A stretch of 64,000 bases of DNA from Sipunculus nudus. Its lineage: Eukaryota; Annelida; Sipuncula; Golfingiida; Sipunculidae. The stretch covers positions 39,736,045 through 39,800,044 of the forward strand of contig CM049314.1 in the NCBI GenBank assembly GCA_026874595.1. Direction: 5' to 3'. Below are positions 11,425 to 24,358 of the stretch, piece by piece (positions within the stretch are counted from its first letter, which is position 1; the number at the start of each line of letters is the position of its first letter). The notes under the pieces were generated by a model. It ran no database searches and was not told the origin of the DNA. It was given only the letters and a program-made list of their open reading frames with translations. The position numbers and the translations under genes are program-made.

Positions 11425-13430
11425 GAAAATAACTCCATAGGACTGCGTAGTTAAGAAACATTAAAAAAATGGAGGAGGCCACTTCCTTAAAATTATAAAA
11501 CATGGTGACAAATTCCACATGTATTTCATAAAATTATAAGGTAATGCTATTTCAGGTATTCACTGAATTTCTTGGTATTTATAAAAATATTGCACTTACA
11601 TTTATAAAAATACTGAATATACATATGTAAGCGACTGCATACTCTCCGCTTTTTATTTAAGATAAGATTAAGGTCAGCAAATAGTACACCTACTTACTTA
11701 AAGGAACCTATTCGCATAACATGTATATGATTAATTCACAGAATATAGTATTTACATTTAAATACATTCTGGTATCCACCACTATTTTGGTTTAAGACCT
11801 TCTGCTTAAGTTTCACACGAGTCGAATTTATCACGGGACCCGATAAATGCAAAATAAAAACAAATATGCACGCATAAACTGCTCTTCTATTGGTCTACAA
11901 TGACAAAGGGCGGATTAAGAGTGGCAAATACTCTCTTTACTTTGTCCCTTTTTTATTAAAAAAAATAATGAAGTTTAATGAAATTGTAAAAATTTAATTG
12001 AATTTTGCATTCAAATTACAAGACATCGACATAAGTGGTTTAAAATATCATCATTAATCTTTTTTAATTGAGAAATAGATCTGGTTCTAACGTATGTAAG
12101 GTATGCCAACCATAATGGTAGGTTCGATTAAAGTATATTTTCTACTATTTATACAGGACTGAACAATAAAGGCAGGAAAATAAAAAAAAAGATTGTATAG
12201 ATGAAAATATGTGCAAATGTTTCTCGTTGGCATGCCGGCAATCTGTTTATGTTTACATCACTGTAACTCGTTATATGTTTCTACCACTAACAAATGTTTC
12301 TTACAACTGGGAATCACAGCCACAAGCCTCAATATCATATTACCATAGCAAAAGCTCCTGATCTTAAATGTTTAATTTTCGTTCCTGTGATCGGTGTTTA
12401 TGGGTATATATTTCTTGATAATGAAATTTAATACAATCTGAGTTCAAAGTTACACGTACTGTCACATGAATATTCGTTTATCTTCCAAACAAGAATGAAA
12501 TAGGTGATTTTTAGGTATGTTTCGTAGAATATAAGGAGTTTAGATAATAAGTACTGCAGGACCCCCTCAGTCCATTTCTCGTAAAGGATAACAAAGTGTA
12601 ACTGTGATATATGATATATATATTAAAAGAATATATAGATAATATAAACATTTTATTTCATATTCATTTTTTACAGATAAATTATATCAGTTATGTGGCC
12701 AGGTACATTCCCCTTCCTCATGGTAACGTAAATTCAATATAACTGATTCTCATTGGACAAACATATTCGTTAAAAAGAGACCAGACCGCATTAAAATCAA
12801 TAGCGCAGAGGGCGCTATATAAATTTTTTATAAATTTTTCATGGGAAAAACCAGGATTCTTATTTTTCCCAGGCAGCTCCAATTTGTTAAATGATATCCT
12901 ATAAATAGTTAAGGTGGGTTAAGTTTGCATATTTTACTACGGTATTATAACCAAACTTTAATGTCATTAAATGACTATTGCTAAGAGCAAAAAAGAGAAA
13001 AAAAAGTAGAAAACATTTCTGTTAAAATCAATTATATTCACACATGATAGTACTAAACCCATCACATACATGTAAGTAAAAAAAAACAAGCACACCAGAT
13101 ATTAACATATTAGTTCTTAGCACACATGGTTCAATTATAAAGATTTCTAGATGTGAATATTTTTAATATATAATTCAGTGTGATAAACAACTATGTTAGA
13201 TTGACTAACACATCTGACAAGTTGTCAGTTGTCAGATGTCAGTGAGCTTCTGACATCTATACATGTTACGTACAACCATAACACTTTTTGTCAGCTTAAT
13301 ATTTTATTCACATATTTCTATTTTGTGTGAGTGTTCTTTTTATTTCTTTTTTAACACTTGAACAGTTCAGAATTAATGTAAAAGAAAGATGATCAAAGTT
13401 TCTTTCTGAAAAAGCGAAGTATGAAAAAAA
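11425..13430. other. Intergenic, no gene seen
   Basis: AT-rich and mostly non-repetitive. A short hairpin, TAGCGC-AGAGG-GCGCTA, lies near 12,801. A GATTCTTATTTTTCCCAGG stretch near 12,855 resembles the unit of the minisatellite that starts at 13,435. Confidence 0.45.
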
Positions 13431-13434
13431 TGAA

Positions 13435-13740
13435 AAAGATAATTTGGCACCAATAATTCCAATTCTTCCCGGGAAAAATGAGAATTCTCATTTTTCCTAG
13501 GTTTGAATTATAAAAACTGAATTCCAATATCTCCTGGTAAAAATAAGAATTCTCAATTTTCCCGGGAGAGACTGGAATTCTCATTTGTCCAAGGAAGAAT
13601 GAGAATTCTAATTCTTCCCGGGAAGAATAGGAATCCCTTAATACCATCTCTGGATTCTCATTTTTCCCGGAAAAAAATCAGAATTCTAATTTTTCCCGGC
13701 AGGTTTCTGGATCGTCCCAGATTCTCATTCTTCCCTCGAC
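13435..13740. repeat. Degenerate palindromic minisatellite (AGAATTCT / TTCCCGGGAA)
   Basis: About ten irregular copies of a short unit combining the palindromes GAATTC and TTCCCGGGAA with A/T-rich spacers (for example ATGAGAATTCTCATTTTTCC) occur in direct and inverted order at spacings of roughly 25 to 45 bases. Open frames here just translate the repeat. Confidence 0.7.
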
Positions 13741-13867
13741 ATATATTTATGAATATTTCAGTTAATCCACATTTCTAAATTGCTTCAAATTCCGTAGCTA
13801 ATTAATCTGGTTTATAGTACCTGTCAACAGAATGGGATGCAGAGGCGTTGGAGGCTTAGCTTTGAGA

Positions 13868-13873
13868 GAGAAT

Positions 13874-13915
<42 letters not shown>
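13868..13915. repeat. (GA)n microsatellite
   Basis: GA dinucleotide run. The minus-strand open frame across it reads as poly-Leu-Ser and is not a gene. Confidence 0.95.
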
Positions 13916-14940
13916 AAGAGAGAGTGAGCTAGAGTGTCATGGAGAGAGAGTAAGAGGCCCTCTGGTAATAACTGCCTGACCCAGCCTGACCTAGACAATC
14001 ACAGTGGCAGTAGCTAGGTAAGAGGTTGAACCGGTTATGTAACACTGCCTGGCACACATTTCACTGATTTGATTGAAACAATGAAGACCTAGTGCTTGAA
14101 AAATTAATGAAATCTACAGTTTTTGATCAAAAGGTTTCAAATTTAAGATTTTAACAGATGAAATGCTTATGTGTACATGCTGTAAAAGTTAAATCCACAG
14201 CACTAACACTAGTAACAGGAAATAAATGTCCACTGTAAGACGTGTTAATTATCATTCATGCTTTTTACAAAGGAGTGATACAGCTATGAGTCTTGATGTT
14301 ATTAGTCAAACATATTGACATCGTTAATTAGCACGAGATCTCGCGTGACATCATAGTCTCGGCACTTTGTTAACACTCCACGAAAAGTTTATAGTGCAAA
14401 GAACTATCGTACTTTCTGTTTTAAGGTGTCAAAGAAAATAATCTCCAGTCAAACAACCTGTCCTTAATGAAATAAAAAAAAAATAATCCTGCTAGATCGT
14501 GAAACCACGGAAGCCACAGACTGATACCGCACCCTATTATGACACAGCAGAGGGAGCTAAAATAGAGCGGGGTACCAGTCTACGGAAGCCGGTCAACTCG
14601 CACTTTTGTCAGCTCACACCATACCAGTTTACTCCATAGTGATACTGACTCACAGCTGGGCCAACTCACACTCCATTGCACTCCAGTGGTACCAACTCAC
14701 TCCTCAGCCTTACGAACTCGCATCCTAGTCCATACTAGCTGGCTCACACCAATTATTTAACACTTAATATTCTAAGTTACAAACAAAACTGGTTGTAGTT
14801 CATCAATTGTAATTGAATATTAAAGTCATTTACACAGACAAAAATGCAATTAACTAACACAAAATACTGACAAAATTATTCCCTGTCCAAATACAAGCAT
14901 GGACAAATATCTCACCAATATACATAGCTATATAGCAAGA

Positions 14941-15312
14941 AAGAAATATGGTCCAATGCATGCATGCAAGTAACGATCTGTACAAATATGAATAAACAGT
15001 CTAGCAATATAACAATTATGAGAGTGAAAGAGAAAGGAAAGGTGACTGGATGACTGAGAGAGGAGGGACAGAGAAACAGCTATTAACGATGTCAATATGT
15101 TTGACTAATAACATCAAGACTTACAGCTATGAGTCTTGATGTTATTAGTCAAACATATTGACATCGTTAATAGCTATTTCTCTGTCCCTCCTCTCTCAGT
15201 CATCCAGTCACCTTTCCTTTCTCTTTCACTCACATAATAGTTATATTGCTAGACTGTTTATTCATATTTGTACAGATCGTTACTTGCATGCATGCATTGG
15301 ACCATATTTCTT
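14941..15312. repeat. Near-perfect 372-bp palindrome 1
   Basis: Left arm starting AAGAAATATGG and right arm ending CCATATTTCTT are reverse complements, with only a few mismatches noticed, around a centre near 15,126 (ACAGCTATG). Arms are about 180 bases with almost no spacer, so the strand can extrude as a hairpin or cruciform. Confidence 0.9.
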
Positions 15313-15975
15313 GATACAGCTATGAGTCTTGATGTTATTAGTCAAACATATTGACATCGTTAATTAGCACGAGATCTCGCGTGACATCATAGTCTCGGCA
15401 CTTTGTTAACACTCCACGAAAAGTTTATAGTGCAAAGAACTATCGTACTTTCTGTTTTAAGGTGTCAAAGAAAATAATCTCCAGTCAAACAACCTGTCCT
15501 TAATGAAATAAAAAAAAATAATCCTGCTAGATCGTGAAACCACGGAAGCCACAGACTGATACCGCACCCTATTATGACACAGCAGAGGGAGCTAAAATAG
15601 AGCGGGGTACCAGTCTACGGAAGCCGGTCAACTCGCACTTTTGTCAGCTCACACCATACCAGTTTACTCCATAGTGATACTGACTCACAGCTGGGCCAAC
15701 TCACACTCCATTGCACTCCAGTGGTACCAACTCACTCCTCAGCCTTACGAACTCGCATCCTAGTCCATACTAGCTGGCTCACACCAATTATTTAACACTT
15801 AATATTCTAAGTTACAAACAAAACTGGTTGTAGTTCATCAATTGTAATTGAATATTAAAGTCATTTACACAGACAAAAATACAATTAACTAACACAAAAT
15901 ACTGACAAAATTATTCCCTGTCCAAATACAAGCATGGACAAATATCTCACCAATATACATAGCTATATAGCAAGA

Positions 15976-16347
15976 AAGAAATATGGTCCAATGCATGCAT
16001 GCAAGTAACGATCTGTACAAATATGAATAAACAGTCTAGCAATATAACAATTATGAGAGTGAAAGAGAAAGGAAAGGTGACTGGATGACTGAGAGAGGAG
16101 GGACAGAGAAACAGCTATTAACGATGTCAATATGTTTGACTAATAACATCAAGACTTACAGCTATGAGTCTTGATGTTATTAGTCAAACATATTGACATC
16201 GTTAATAGCTATTTCTCTGTCCCTCCTCTCTCAGTCATCCAGTCACCTTTCCTTTCTCTTTCACTCACATAATAGTTATATTGCTAGACTGTTTATTCAT
16301 ATTTGTACAGATCGTTACTTGCATGCATGCATCGGACCATATTTCTT
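15976..16347. repeat. Near-perfect 372-bp palindrome 2
   Basis: Same arms and centre as palindrome 1, one repeat unit downstream. One visible difference is CATCGGACC in the right arm where palindrome 1 has CATTGGACC. Confidence 0.9.
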
Positions 16348-17153
16348 GATACAGCTATGAGTCTTGATGTTATTAGTCAAACATATTGACATCGTTAATT
16401 AGCACGAGATCTCGCGTGACATCATAGTCTCGGCACTTTGTTAACACTCCACGAAAAGTTTATAGTGCAAAGAACTATCGTACTTTCTGTTTTAAGGTGT
16501 CAAAGAAAATAATCTCCAGTCAAACAACCTGTCCTTAATGAAATAAAAAAAAAATAATCCTGCTAGATCGTGAAACCACGGAAGCCACAGACTGATACCG
16601 CACCCTATTATGACACAGCAGAGGGAGCTAAAATAGAGCGGGGTACCAGTCTACGGAAGCCGGTCAACTCGCACTTTTGTCAGCTCACACCATACCAGTT
16701 TACTCCATAGTGATACTGACTCACAGCTGGGCCAACTCACACTCCATTGCACTCCAGTGGTACCAACTCACTCCTCAGCCTTACGAACTCGCATCCTAGT
16801 CCATACTAGCTGGCTCACAAGAATTATTTAACACTTAATATTCTAAGTTACAAGCAAAACTGGTTGTAGTTCATCAATTATAATTGAATATTAAAGTCAT
16901 TTACACAGACAAAAATACAATTAACTAACACAAAATACTGACAAAATTATACCCTGTCCAAATACAAGCATGGACAAATATCTCACCAATATACATAGCT
17001 ATATAGCAAGAAAGAAATATGGTCCAATGCATGCATGCAAGTAACGATCTGTACAAATATGAATAAACAGTCTAGCAATATAACAATTATGAGAGTGAAA
17101 GAGAAAGGAAAGGTCACTGGATGACTGAGAGAGGAGGGACAGAGAAACAGCTA

Positions 17154-17241
17154 TTAACGATGTCAATATGTTTGACTAATAACATCAAGACTCACAGCTA
17201 TGAGTCTTGATGTTATTAGTCAAACATATTGACATCTTTAA
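17154..17241. repeat. Short palindrome at the unit 3/4 junction
   Basis: Only the ~41-base terminal arms meet here head to head around CACAGCTATG; the longer inverted tail seen at the first two junctions is missing. Confidence 0.8.
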
Positions 17242-17992
17242 TTAGCACGAGATCTCGCGTGACATCATAGTCTCGGCACTTTGTTAACACTCCACGAAAA
17301 GTTTATAGTGCAAAGAACTATCGTACTTTCTGTTTTAAGGTGTCAAAGAAAATAATCTCCAGTCAAACAACCTGTCCTTAATGAAATAAAAAAAAAATAA
17401 TCCTGCTAGATCGTGAAACCACGGAAGCCACAGACTGATACCGCACCCTATTATGACACAGCATAGGGAGCTATAATAGAGCGGGGTACCAGTCTACGGA
17501 AGCCGGTCAACTCGCACTTTTGTCAGCTCACACCATACCAGTTTACTCCATAGTGATACTGACTCACAGCTGGGCCAACTCACACTCTATTGCACTCCAG
17601 TGGTACCAACTCACTCCTCAGCCTTCCGAACTCGCATCCTAGTCCATACTAGCTGGCTCACACCAATTATTTAACACTTAATATTCTAAGTTACAAACAA
17701 AACTGGTTGTAGTTCATCAATTATAATTGAATATTAAAGTCATTTACACAGACAAAAATACAATTAACTAACACAAAATACTGACAAAATTATACCCTGT
17801 CCAAATACAAGCATGGACAAATATCTCACCAATATACATAGCTATATAGCAAGAAAGAAATATGGTCCAATGCATGCATGCAAGTAACGATCTGTACAAA
17901 TATGAATAAACAGTCTAGCAATATAACAATTATGAGAGTGAAAGAGAAAGGAAAGGTCACTGGATGACTGAGAGAGGAGGGACAGAGAAACA

Positions 17993-18304
17993 AAGAACAT
18001 AACAACGTAAAACAAAATACATATAATTCATCAATGTTTTAAGCAGCAACTTTATTTTAACATGTTTGAAAAGTAAAAACTTTACAAATGTGCCCTTATA
18101 TATATCGTTAAACATCACAGATACATAAACACAACTTTTGACTCTTCTGCAAATGTTTCTAAATGTTTGTTCTGTTAAAATATTTCCTTTTTATGTATGA
18201 ATTGACCTGCCTTTTCTTGTTCCATAGACAAAACAATTTCATCAGGATTATGCATCTCTTACAAAATTTTACATTTGATATTTTGTGATATTGTCCTGAT
18301 ATAT
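17993..18304. other. Single-copy spacer, no gene seen
   Basis: AT-rich DNA between the palindromic array and the ~330-bp repeats. No open frame or repeat noticed. Confidence 0.4.
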
Positions 18305-19745
18305 GCATGCATTAGTTGTTCAGATTCTGGAGATTTTGGAACAATAGCTTGGACAATATGGGTAACATAGACCTAATTTCAGGTTTCCAATGAGACTTTT
18401 TATGGGCCTACCTGCAAGTAAAGAGAGAAGATTCTAAGTCTACTAATTACGATTTGTGCCGAGTTAAAAGATGACTGCATCTTTTAAGGTCCCAAAAACA
18501 GAAAAAAAATGCAAAAACATCCGAAAAAATACAGATGGCTCCACCTGAGTCTGCAGAAACTTATGAAACACTATTTGATCAATATCCATGCAAAGAATCA
18601 TGTTGATCAGTGCATTAATTGTTCAGATACTTGAGCTTTTGTATCAAATTTTCCATTATTTTTGGGGGTACCTCCGAGCCCCATGGCTTAAAGGATATGA
18701 GTAACAGAAACACAATTTCAGGTTTCCATGGAAACGTTTCAAGGGCCTTTCCATGTGTCAAGAAAGAAGATTCTAGGTCCAGTTGTTACCATTTGTCCCC
18801 TGTTATCAGATGACAGCATTCTTGAAATTCTCAAAAAGAGAAGAAAAAAATGTACAAAAACAATAAAAAAAATACAGGTGCCGCCAGAAACTGATTGACC
18901 AACTGATGATCGATATGTATGCCAAAAATCATGACCATCAGTGTTGTAGTTATTGAGATACTGCAGTTTTTGTATCATTTTTTTCTTTATTCTGGGCGGT
19001 ATTTTCGAGCCATACAGCTTTAAGGATATGGGTCACAGAGACCTAATTTCAGGTTTCCATGGAGACTTTTATGGGTCTCCCTGTGTGTCAAGAATGAAGA
19101 TTCTAGGTCTAGTTTTTATGATTTGTGCCCTGTTAACAGATGTTCATATCTTTAATGGTCTCAAAAATAGAGAAAAAAAAATTCGGAAAAAAGACCGAAC
19201 AAATACATGTGGTGCCACCAGTCTGCACAAACTGATGAAACACTCCATGATCAATATCCATGCAAACAATTATGGTGATCTCTGCATTAGTTGTTCAGAT
19301 ACTTCAGCTTTTGTATCAAATTTGCCATTATTCTGAGGTGTACTTTGGAGTGCCATAGCTCAAAGGATATGGGTAACAGAGACTTATTTCAGGTTTCCAT
19401 GGAGACTTTTCATGGGTCTCCCTGTGTGTCAAAAAGTAAGATTCTAGGTCCAGTCGTTACGATTTGTACCCTGTTGACAGATAACTACATCCTTAAAGGT
19501 TTCAAAAATAGAGAAAAAAATGCAAAATATTGAAAAAATACAGATTGCGCCACCAGTCTGCAGGAGCTGATGGAACACCTCTTGATCAATACATATGCCA
19601 AAAATCATGATCATCAGTGTTATAGTAATTGAGATATTCTGGTGGGTAATTTGGAGCCCCACAGCTCAAAGGATTTAGGTAACAGAGACCTTATTTCAGG
19701 TTTCCATGGAGACTTTTCATAGGTCCCTCACTGTGTCAAGAATAA
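18305..19745 (+). repeat. Diverged tandem repeats, period ~305-345 bp
   Basis: Five units are anchored by TTGTTCAGAT or TATTGAGATA at about 18,315, 18,619, 18,945, 19,290 and 19,620. Each contains GGTTTCCATGGAGACTTTT, TGTGTCAAGAA and AAGATTCTAGGTCCAG in that order. Units are well diverged and the last is cut short next to the LINE fragment. Open frames inside translate the repeat and are not genes. Confidence 0.8.
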
Positions 19746-19753
19746 AGATTCTA

Positions 19754-20040
19754 CGGAATAACGTCAGATGATGAGTGTATACCAGGAGTATTTGTAAATA
19801 TTAAATCAATCATACTGGATGTGGTTGCAGGTACTCGAGTTGGGAAGGTTATAAGTTGACGAAGTTTGCACAATGTAGCCATGTTAACCAATTTAGTATT
19901 TACTAAGGCACCGGGAGTATTATAATCAATATTGAAATTGCCTAAGATTACTGTATGAATATGCTTAGCCACGGCCTGGCCAATGTTATCAAAAAGCACA
20001 GTATTGGTGTCTGTCAGAATGAGGTGGCCTATATATATCC
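19754..20040 (-). pseudogene. LINE endonuclease (APE-type) fragment
   Basis: Minus-strand reading gives HTVILGNFNIDYN, the GDFNID catalytic motif of apurinic-type LINE endonucleases with Asp changed to Asn in GNFNID. Then come LITFPTRVPATTSSMIDLIF and TNTPGIHSSSDVIP, matching the conserved SMIDLIFTN region. The frame ends before the S/DH catalytic motif. This is a fragment only. It may belong to the same broad LINE class as the copy at 6.3 kb but is a different piece of the protein. Confidence 0.75.
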
Positions 20041-20044
20041 GATT

Positions 20045-22079
20045 AGGATGTGACGTCTATTCCGCTGGATATTTCACAAAAATTGTTTCAACGTTAGACT
20101 ATAATAACACTCTGAATTAATATTTCCCTGACTAAATAAATTAATTGTTATGCCCCAATGGACCCCTTAGTAAGTCTTTCCGTGGACTCTACAATAAATT
20201 GTATTCCTATCTAAGCTTTGTATGTTTAATTACACCACTTGCATAATTTAACCCCCATCGGTAGCTTAATCTTTACCCGGCACGAAGCCAAAGTGTCCGC
20301 CTCTTCCACAATTTAAAATAGCAATATTCATGAAATATATTTCTATTTATGTTAACATGATATCTTTGCGTTTGGCAGTGATCAAATTATTTTCATTATG
20401 CTGTGGCCTTAACCTTTGCTTTTATGATCATGTCGCAGCGACCATCATATGACCAGATAGGCAAATCGCGTTTTAGGAACAACAGCTTTCATTTGATATT
20501 AATTTATTTAGATGGAAAGCATCCACAAAATGACTCTAAATCTGAATTACTTATGACTGACCTGGGCTTATATTTCCAGAATTGATTGCTACTGTTAAGG
20601 ATGCAGATCATCTGTCCTTATATTAAAGCTAAACTATAAGTGACTAGCTAAAGCTTTTCCCCTAACTCAGGTTATTGCTACCAAGTACAGCAGTAAAACG
20701 AGCTCAGCCAAACATTCTCATTGTTTTTATATCAAACTATGCAGTGTTTGTAGCCACTTTGATGTATTGTAATACTGTATAATGTTTCCTTTCCGTTAAT
20801 TTTAAATAATATAGCATCAGGTGAAAGGTTGGTTTCGAAATTAACTGAAAATGGTGAGCTTATGTGGAACAGTGGAACCCTAGTTTTTGTTACAGCTCTT
20901 GAACAATACTTAAATGGACAATAAAAATCCTTAATCCGTATTTTATATAAATTGAACCATGGTTACCCAGTTACTATTTCCGCGCTAGTCATCCTAGGAT
21001 TCAGGAAAACCTTAAAATGTGTCTTATGTATTTCAGTCAGGGATAATTCAGCGAATTTTATCGTATGAAAAGAGAAAGTGCGAAGTCTGTTATATTTTAT
21101 ATCAGAATATTCACTTGGTGATTGGCACTTTTTCCGCTTAGGGTGTTAAATTCCCTCTTCGGTCCCTTGTAGCCATAGTTTGTAGTGGTGTACTTACAAT
21201 TGTCCTACGCAAAATACAAATTTGTGTATTAGTTTTCCTACGTTCACTGTAACTTCTGTTCACTAAACAGAAAATTGTTGAAGATATGTTTAACAAAAAA
21301 TTTTCGGTCATTTTTAAGAAAACTCAGGGAAAATTAAACAACATGCATGCCATTGCATGGTTACCTTTTATAAAGGAGGAAACTCCAAGGTGCTTGGATT
21401 CAACATTTCATGAAACAATAAGTGTTACATATGTTCATATAGAATTTTTTGGGTGTTTATGGTAATTTGTAGATTTTTTGTCAACGAATTACACTGAAAT
21501 ACTTAAATGAGCAACCTGTCTTTCTGCTTAAAATAAAATACATTAATCCAAACTGATAAAAGAAATCGTGAGCACTGACCAACCCCTCTGGTTTAACAAG
21601 TTTTCAACTTTATAGTATTAAAAATAAATATAAACAAAGCGGTGCATATTGGCAGTAAGCAGTCAATCTGTATTCAAAACCAGGTAATATCCATTTCATT
21701 CTAAATATACTTTTAAAATTGAATTTTCCTCTTTATTCAAAAATATTTTCAAAACAAGTTAGCGAAATGCTAATTATGACTAAACCACATTATGTAATTA
21801 CTTATAATACATTTTTGCTAGTTTTTTTTATGTTTTGTTCCGACAGGAACTTCATTAATCTTTTTTATTCTTACCAAACTGGGCAGCCATGTTTAATTTC
21901 ATATGAAAAACTGCATGACCCCAATAAAATATACTTTAATTGGATCATTATCAATATAATATAGAACTACCCTGTCTATCAGTCTGACATTTTCACAAAT
22001 TATTGTGTGTGTATGTTCAGTGCAGTATCTCCGTAACTCAAGATACATGCACAAGAGCCCATCAATAACCCAGTGCAGT
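20045..22079. other. Intergenic, no gene seen
   Basis: AT-rich, no long repeat and no convincing exon on either strand. Confidence 0.4.
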
Positions 22080-22560
22080 AAACCTGTAACTCAATTTACG
22101 AGGTACAGCTAAAACTGAATTTGAGTTACATGGTAATTCCACTCAGCTTAGAATAGTTGACTAATTAAATTAATTTTTTTATATGATAGCTATCAATGTG
22201 ACTTTTAAGGAAAGCATAAAAATCCATTTATGAAAAAAAAAATGAGTTACAGACTTATTATACTGGAGGTGCGAAATGTCCTTGTTAACCTGACATTAGG
22301 TCACCGTGACTTTATTCTGCGACCAATAGGAAAAAAGTTGTCAATTGTGCACACTGAGTGTCAGATGGGCAAAAGTCGTATCTTTTAGGTCTAGAATCAT
22401 GAAACGCAACATCCATGGAGGTTCTGGGCAAATCTCCTTGGAAACTTGAAATAAGGTCAAGATAAGGGGTAAGGTAAAAGACAATTTGGGGTTTAAAGTC
22501 TAATACCACCACCGATGTCAGTCCTATCCGACTAAATACTTTGCCTTCATGGTCTTTCGG

Positions 22561-22806
22561 GCCTGTTTATTCTTGCAGCCTTTCTCGGCTCCCTGGGAAT
22601 CATACAAACCAAGCGCTAGAAGGTTATTCGTTCTACATTTGCCTGTCACAATGGACCAGTACCAATACACTCCAGGGTCGGGAGAGCTCACCCGTCTGGT
22701 TAAGTCTTTGGCTAGGAGTCTTAGCGCAGACGGCGGTCAGAACGGAATGCGAACCAACAACCCTGCGGTCACGAGTCCAGCGCCCTTTACATTACGCCGC
22801 CAACCT
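22561..22806 (-). repeat. tRNA-derived SINE, tandem copy 1
   Basis: Read on the minus strand: a tRNA-like head with GGCGCTGGACTCGTGACCGC and a B-box-like GGTTCGCATTCC (22,744-22,755), then GGGTGAGCTCTCCCGACCC, then GCAAATGTAGAACGAATAA and an A-rich CAAGAATAAA end. The head and the AATGTAGAACGAA core match the repeats at 33,872 and 48,932, so this is a family. Confidence 0.65.
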
Positions 22807-23329
22807 CCAAAATATATTCATGGTAACCTATATTCTGTGACCTACAGGCCAAAAACATAATTTTTAGCATCCAGACAATCATAAGGGACATGTATTGTAT
22901 TCATGAAGCTTATAATTTTCTGATAGCATTCGAGGAAGTCCGCGGCGAACGTCCTTGGAAACATGAGTTTTTTAATTGTGGCGTTTTATCTGAGATCTAC
23001 AGGAAAAATGTCATATGAGCACCCTGAATGTAAGATAAGCACAAATCGTATTTGCAAGGCCTAAAATCTTCTAACAGAACATTCAGAATGTTCTGGGCAA
23101 GTGTCCTTGGAAACCTGACCTTCATTATGCGACCTAAGTGCAGAAAACTTAACAGTGAGCACCTAGCTAGTCATCCTGGGCACAAATTGTTTCAATTAGG
23201 CCTGTACTTCTAATGTAACATTCTCGGAAGTCCTGTGCAATTATCCTTGGAAACATAAAATTAGGTCACGCAGAAATGTATTCTGCGAGCTTTGAATGGG
23301 CTTTGCCTGTTACGTTTGAGAGGATTGTA

Positions 23330-23875
23330 ATATGTCCCCCACCCCTGACGAACAAAAGTTATAAATAGCCTCCCCGGCACAGCCTAATATGTCTTTGAGT
23401 ATTTTATTTTTTTATCTTTTAAATATTATGTCCCGTGTAATATGTCCCTCCTCCCCTGCCTAATAAGTGAATGATTTACCTGCACTCAACTACTAAATAA
23501 GTTTGGGGAGGTTAAAAAATCCCCCCTTCTCCGCCCTTTTGAAGTTTTGGAAATATGTGCCCTGGTCTAATAAATGAATATCTTCCACCCCTCCTCGGCC
23601 TTTTATGTTTTAGGAGGGTTGAAATATGTCCAACCAACCTTCCGGGGTTGGGAATATATACCCCTATGTAATAAACCGAATAGAAGCCCCAAGCATAATA
23701 AGTTTAGAAGGGTTGGTTTATCCCAATGCCTAATAAGTGACAAACGTAACATGTATTGGAGAGTTTGAATATGCCCCCGACCCTCCCTTAGCCTAATACG
23801 TGACCAGCCTAATATGTATTGGGAGGGTTGGAATATATCCCCATCCTTTCTAGGGTTTGGGATATAAACCCTTAC
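23330..23875. repeat. GC-richer minisatellite, tandem copy 1
   Basis: Degenerate units of roughly 60-90 bases built on GGGAGGGTTGGAATATRTCC, CCCCNACCCT and CTAATAAGTGA. The same block recurs at 25,128-25,673 in the second tandem copy. Confidence 0.7.
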
Positions 23876-24358
23876 TCAAACCTGTAACTCAATTTACGAG
23901 GTACAGCTAAAACTGAATTTGAGTTACATGGTAATTCCACTCAGCTTAGAATAGTTGACTAATTAAATTAATTTTTTTATATGATAGCTATCAATGTGAC
24001 TTTTAAGGAAAGCATAAAAATCCATTTATGAAAAAAAAAATGAGTTACAGACTTATTATACTGGAGGTGCGAAATGTCCTTGTTAACCTGACATTAGGTC
24101 ACCGTGACTTTATTCTGCGACCAATAGGAAAAAAGTTGTCAATTGTGCACACTGAGTGTCAGATGGGCAAAAGTCGTATCTTTTAGGTCTAGAATCATGA
24201 AACGCAACATCCATGGAGGTTCTGGGCAAATCTCCTTGGAAACTTGAAATAAGGTCAAGATAAGGGGTAAGGTAAAAGACAATTTGGGGTTTAAAGTCTA
24301 ATACCACCACCGATGTCAGTCCTATCCGACTAAATACTTTGCCTTCATGGTCTTTCGG

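Larger units (their letters stand above)
14279..17992. repeat. Array of four near-identical ~0.8-kb units with inverted tails
   Basis: Units begin with CAGCTATGAGTCTTGATG at 14281, 15317, 16352 and 17195, so the steps are 1036, 1035 and 843 bases. Each unit starts with an arm (AGTCTTGATGTTATTAGTC and on). The first three end with its reverse complement, giving inverted termini of about 41 bases. Units 1 and 2 carry an extra inverted copy of their own last ~185 bases before the next unit starts. Unit 4 lacks the terminal arm and stops at GACAGAGAAACA before unrelated DNA. Inside each unit are many short ACTCGCAC/ACTCACAC-type motifs. Copies differ by only a few substitutions, so the amplification is recent. 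No open frame of interest exists. It could be a foldback or MITE-type element amplified in tandem, or a new satellite. Confidence 0.85.

Noticed and set aside
11244-11432. Plus-strand frame opposite the orphan exon
   Set aside because: The minus strand has both splice signals and an exact codon-multiple length; the plus frame has neither.
14279-17992. CRISPR-like array
   Set aside because: The units are long, nearly identical and contain palindromes; no short repeats with unique spacers, and the window is eukaryotic.
18619-19533. Related frames beginning with FRYLSFCIKF and FRYFSFCIKF
   Set aside because: The similarity comes from the ~330-bp DNA repeat; starts are TTG and frames shift between units.
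22541-22860. Two overlapping ~100-codon frames repeated at 24,339
   Set aside because: They lie over a minus-strand SINE and a perfect tandem duplication; identical because the DNA was duplicated, not because a protein is conserved.
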